From the NCBI RefSeq assembly GCF_015667795.1, contig NZ_JADPEL010000008.1, positions 1 through 64,000 on the forward strand: 64,000 nucleotides of DNA, written 5' to 3'. Positions 63,376-64,000 of the stretch are shown here, piece by piece (within the stretch, counting starts at the first letter, position 1; every line of letters starts with the position of its first letter). The translations under genes and the position numbers were made by a program. This DNA is from Clostridium sp. D53t1_180928_C8. Its GTDB lineage: Bacteria > Bacillota > Clostridia > Clostridiales > Clostridiaceae. The notes beneath the pieces are model-generated. The model had not been told where the DNA came from. It saw only the letters and a program-made list of their open reading frames with translations, and did not search any database.

Positions 63376-64000
63376 TTATACGTTAAATCTGAAGTTTACT
63401 ACATCTCCATCTTTCATTACGTATTCTTTTCCTTCAAGTCTATATAACCCTTTTTCTTTAGCAGCTGCTTCTGAACCACATTCAACCAAAGCATCATAAG
63501 AAACAACTTCTGCTCTAATGAATCCTCTTTCAATATCAGAGTGAATTTTACCTGCTGCAGCTGGAGCTTTTGTTCCTTCTTTAATTGTCCAAGCTCTAAC
63601 TTCTTGAACACCTGCTGTTAAATAACTTATTAATCCTAATAATTTATAAGATTCTCTTATTAACTTATCTAATCCTGATTCTTCTATTCCGTATTCTTCT
63701 AGCATTTCAGCCTTTTCTTCTTCATCTAATCCAGATAATTCTTCTTCAAGCTTAGCACATACAACAACTACTCCTGAATTTTCATTTTCTGCATATTCCT
63801 TAACCATTTTTACATATTTATTATCTAAGTTTCCAGCCATCATATCATCTTCTGATATATTACAAGAATATAATACTGGTTTAGAAGTAATCATGAATAA
63901 TGACTTAACGAAAACTTCTTCGTCTTCATTTAATTCTAAAGTTCTTATTGGCTTATTAGCTTCTAAATGAGCTTTAACTTTTTCCATTATTTCATATTCT
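63376..64000 (-). CDS. ychF: Ribosome-binding ATPase YchF, 5' end beyond right edge
   Basis: C-terminal 208 residues of YchF/OLA1. The frame runs past an internal Met at 63987 to the window edge (EYEIMEKVKAHLE), so the N-terminal G domain is cut off. The visible part holds the end of the helical insert, the NKxE-type region and the TGS domain with GLISYLTAGVQEVRAWTI, KIHSDIERGFIRAEV and the final DGDVVNFRFNV. Its terminator separates it from mraZ. Confidence 0.93.
   Translation of the reverse strand, partial: EYEIMEKVKAHLEANKPIRTLELNEDEEVFVKSLFMITSKPVLYSCNISEDDMMAGNLDNKYVKMVKEYAENENSGVVVVCAKLEEELSGLDEEEKAEMLEEYGIEESGLDKLIRESYKLLGLISYLTAGVQEVRAWTIKEGTKAPAAAGKIHSDIERGFIRAEVVSYDALVECGSEAAAKEKGLYRLEGKEYVMKDGDVVNFRFNV

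Noticed and set aside
1-64000. tRNA, rRNA, IS elements, prophage or CRISPR
   Set aside because: Read through both strands by eye; no cloverleaf, rRNA core, transposase or regular spacer array was recognised. A short tRNA could be missed without a search tool.

Overview
The window is AT-rich DNA from a spore-forming low-GC Firmicute, most likely a Clostridium sensu stricto species. The support is a full spoIIIA operon, spo0A, spoIVB, spoIIM and a spoVD-like PBP, Firmicute-type gene order, strong GGAGG ribosome sites and heavy use of A/T-ending codons. The exact species cannot be read from the sequence. Almost every gene is on the minus strand; only a DUF1622 gene, rqcH and two possible micro-ORFs lie on plus. 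No rRNA, tRNA, CRISPR array, IS element or prophage was seen.

Layout in plus coordinates (transcription mostly runs right to left). 1-7205: a left-edge partial membrane gene, a lipoprotein, a DacF-type D,D-carboxypeptidase, pyrimidine-nucleoside phosphorylase, phosphopentomutase, a XerD homologue, spoIIM and an HD-domain protein. This is the Bacillus spoIIM-xerD-deoB-dacF neighbourhood, but the XerD homologue has lost several catalytic residues. 7374-17689 is the accessory part: DUF1622 membrane protein, a 668-residue Gly-rich protein with twelve GAGIGGG-like repeats, a small membrane protein, a histidine kinase/response regulator pair, two fused ATPase-permease ABC proteins, a small anchored protein and two micro-ORFs. 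17906-31832: spo0A, spoIVB, recN, argR, nadK, tlyA, dxs, ispA, xseB, xseA, folD, nusB and an Asp23-family gene, a classical conserved block. 31859-37051: the rest of spoIIIAA-AH, a zinc-ribbon coiled-coil gene and efp. 37216-42826: a compact type IV pilus/type II secretion-like operon (PilB, PilC, four prepilin-like proteins, and PilM/N/O-position proteins). 42945-46611: a lipoprotein, dapF and, on plus, rqcH. 46691-52230: RNA methyltransferase, pyrR, rluD-type synthase, divIVA, ylmH, yggT, sepF and yggS. 52358-63078: a shortened dcw cluster (DUF881, sbp, DUF881, divIB, ftsW/spoVE, mraY, murF, spoVD, ftsL, rsmH, mraZ). The right edge cuts ychF.

Together the genes cover sporulation control and engulfment (Spo0A, SpoIIM, SpoIIIA channel, SpoIVB), septal peptidoglycan synthesis, nucleoside salvage, isoprenoid supply and translation quality control. 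Several non-coding signals are readable: a three-box MraZ operator with its promoter, a sigma-F-type promoter in front of spoIVB, sigma-A promoters for efp, the Asp23 gene and the rluD-pyrR pair, and many rho-independent terminators that set operon limits. The most unusual points are the catalytically degenerate Xer protein, the GAGIGGG repeat protein, likely AUU/AUA starts for yggS and yggT, a multi-hairpin intergenic region before nusB, and hairpins that may control ribosome binding at the Asp23 gene and mraY.
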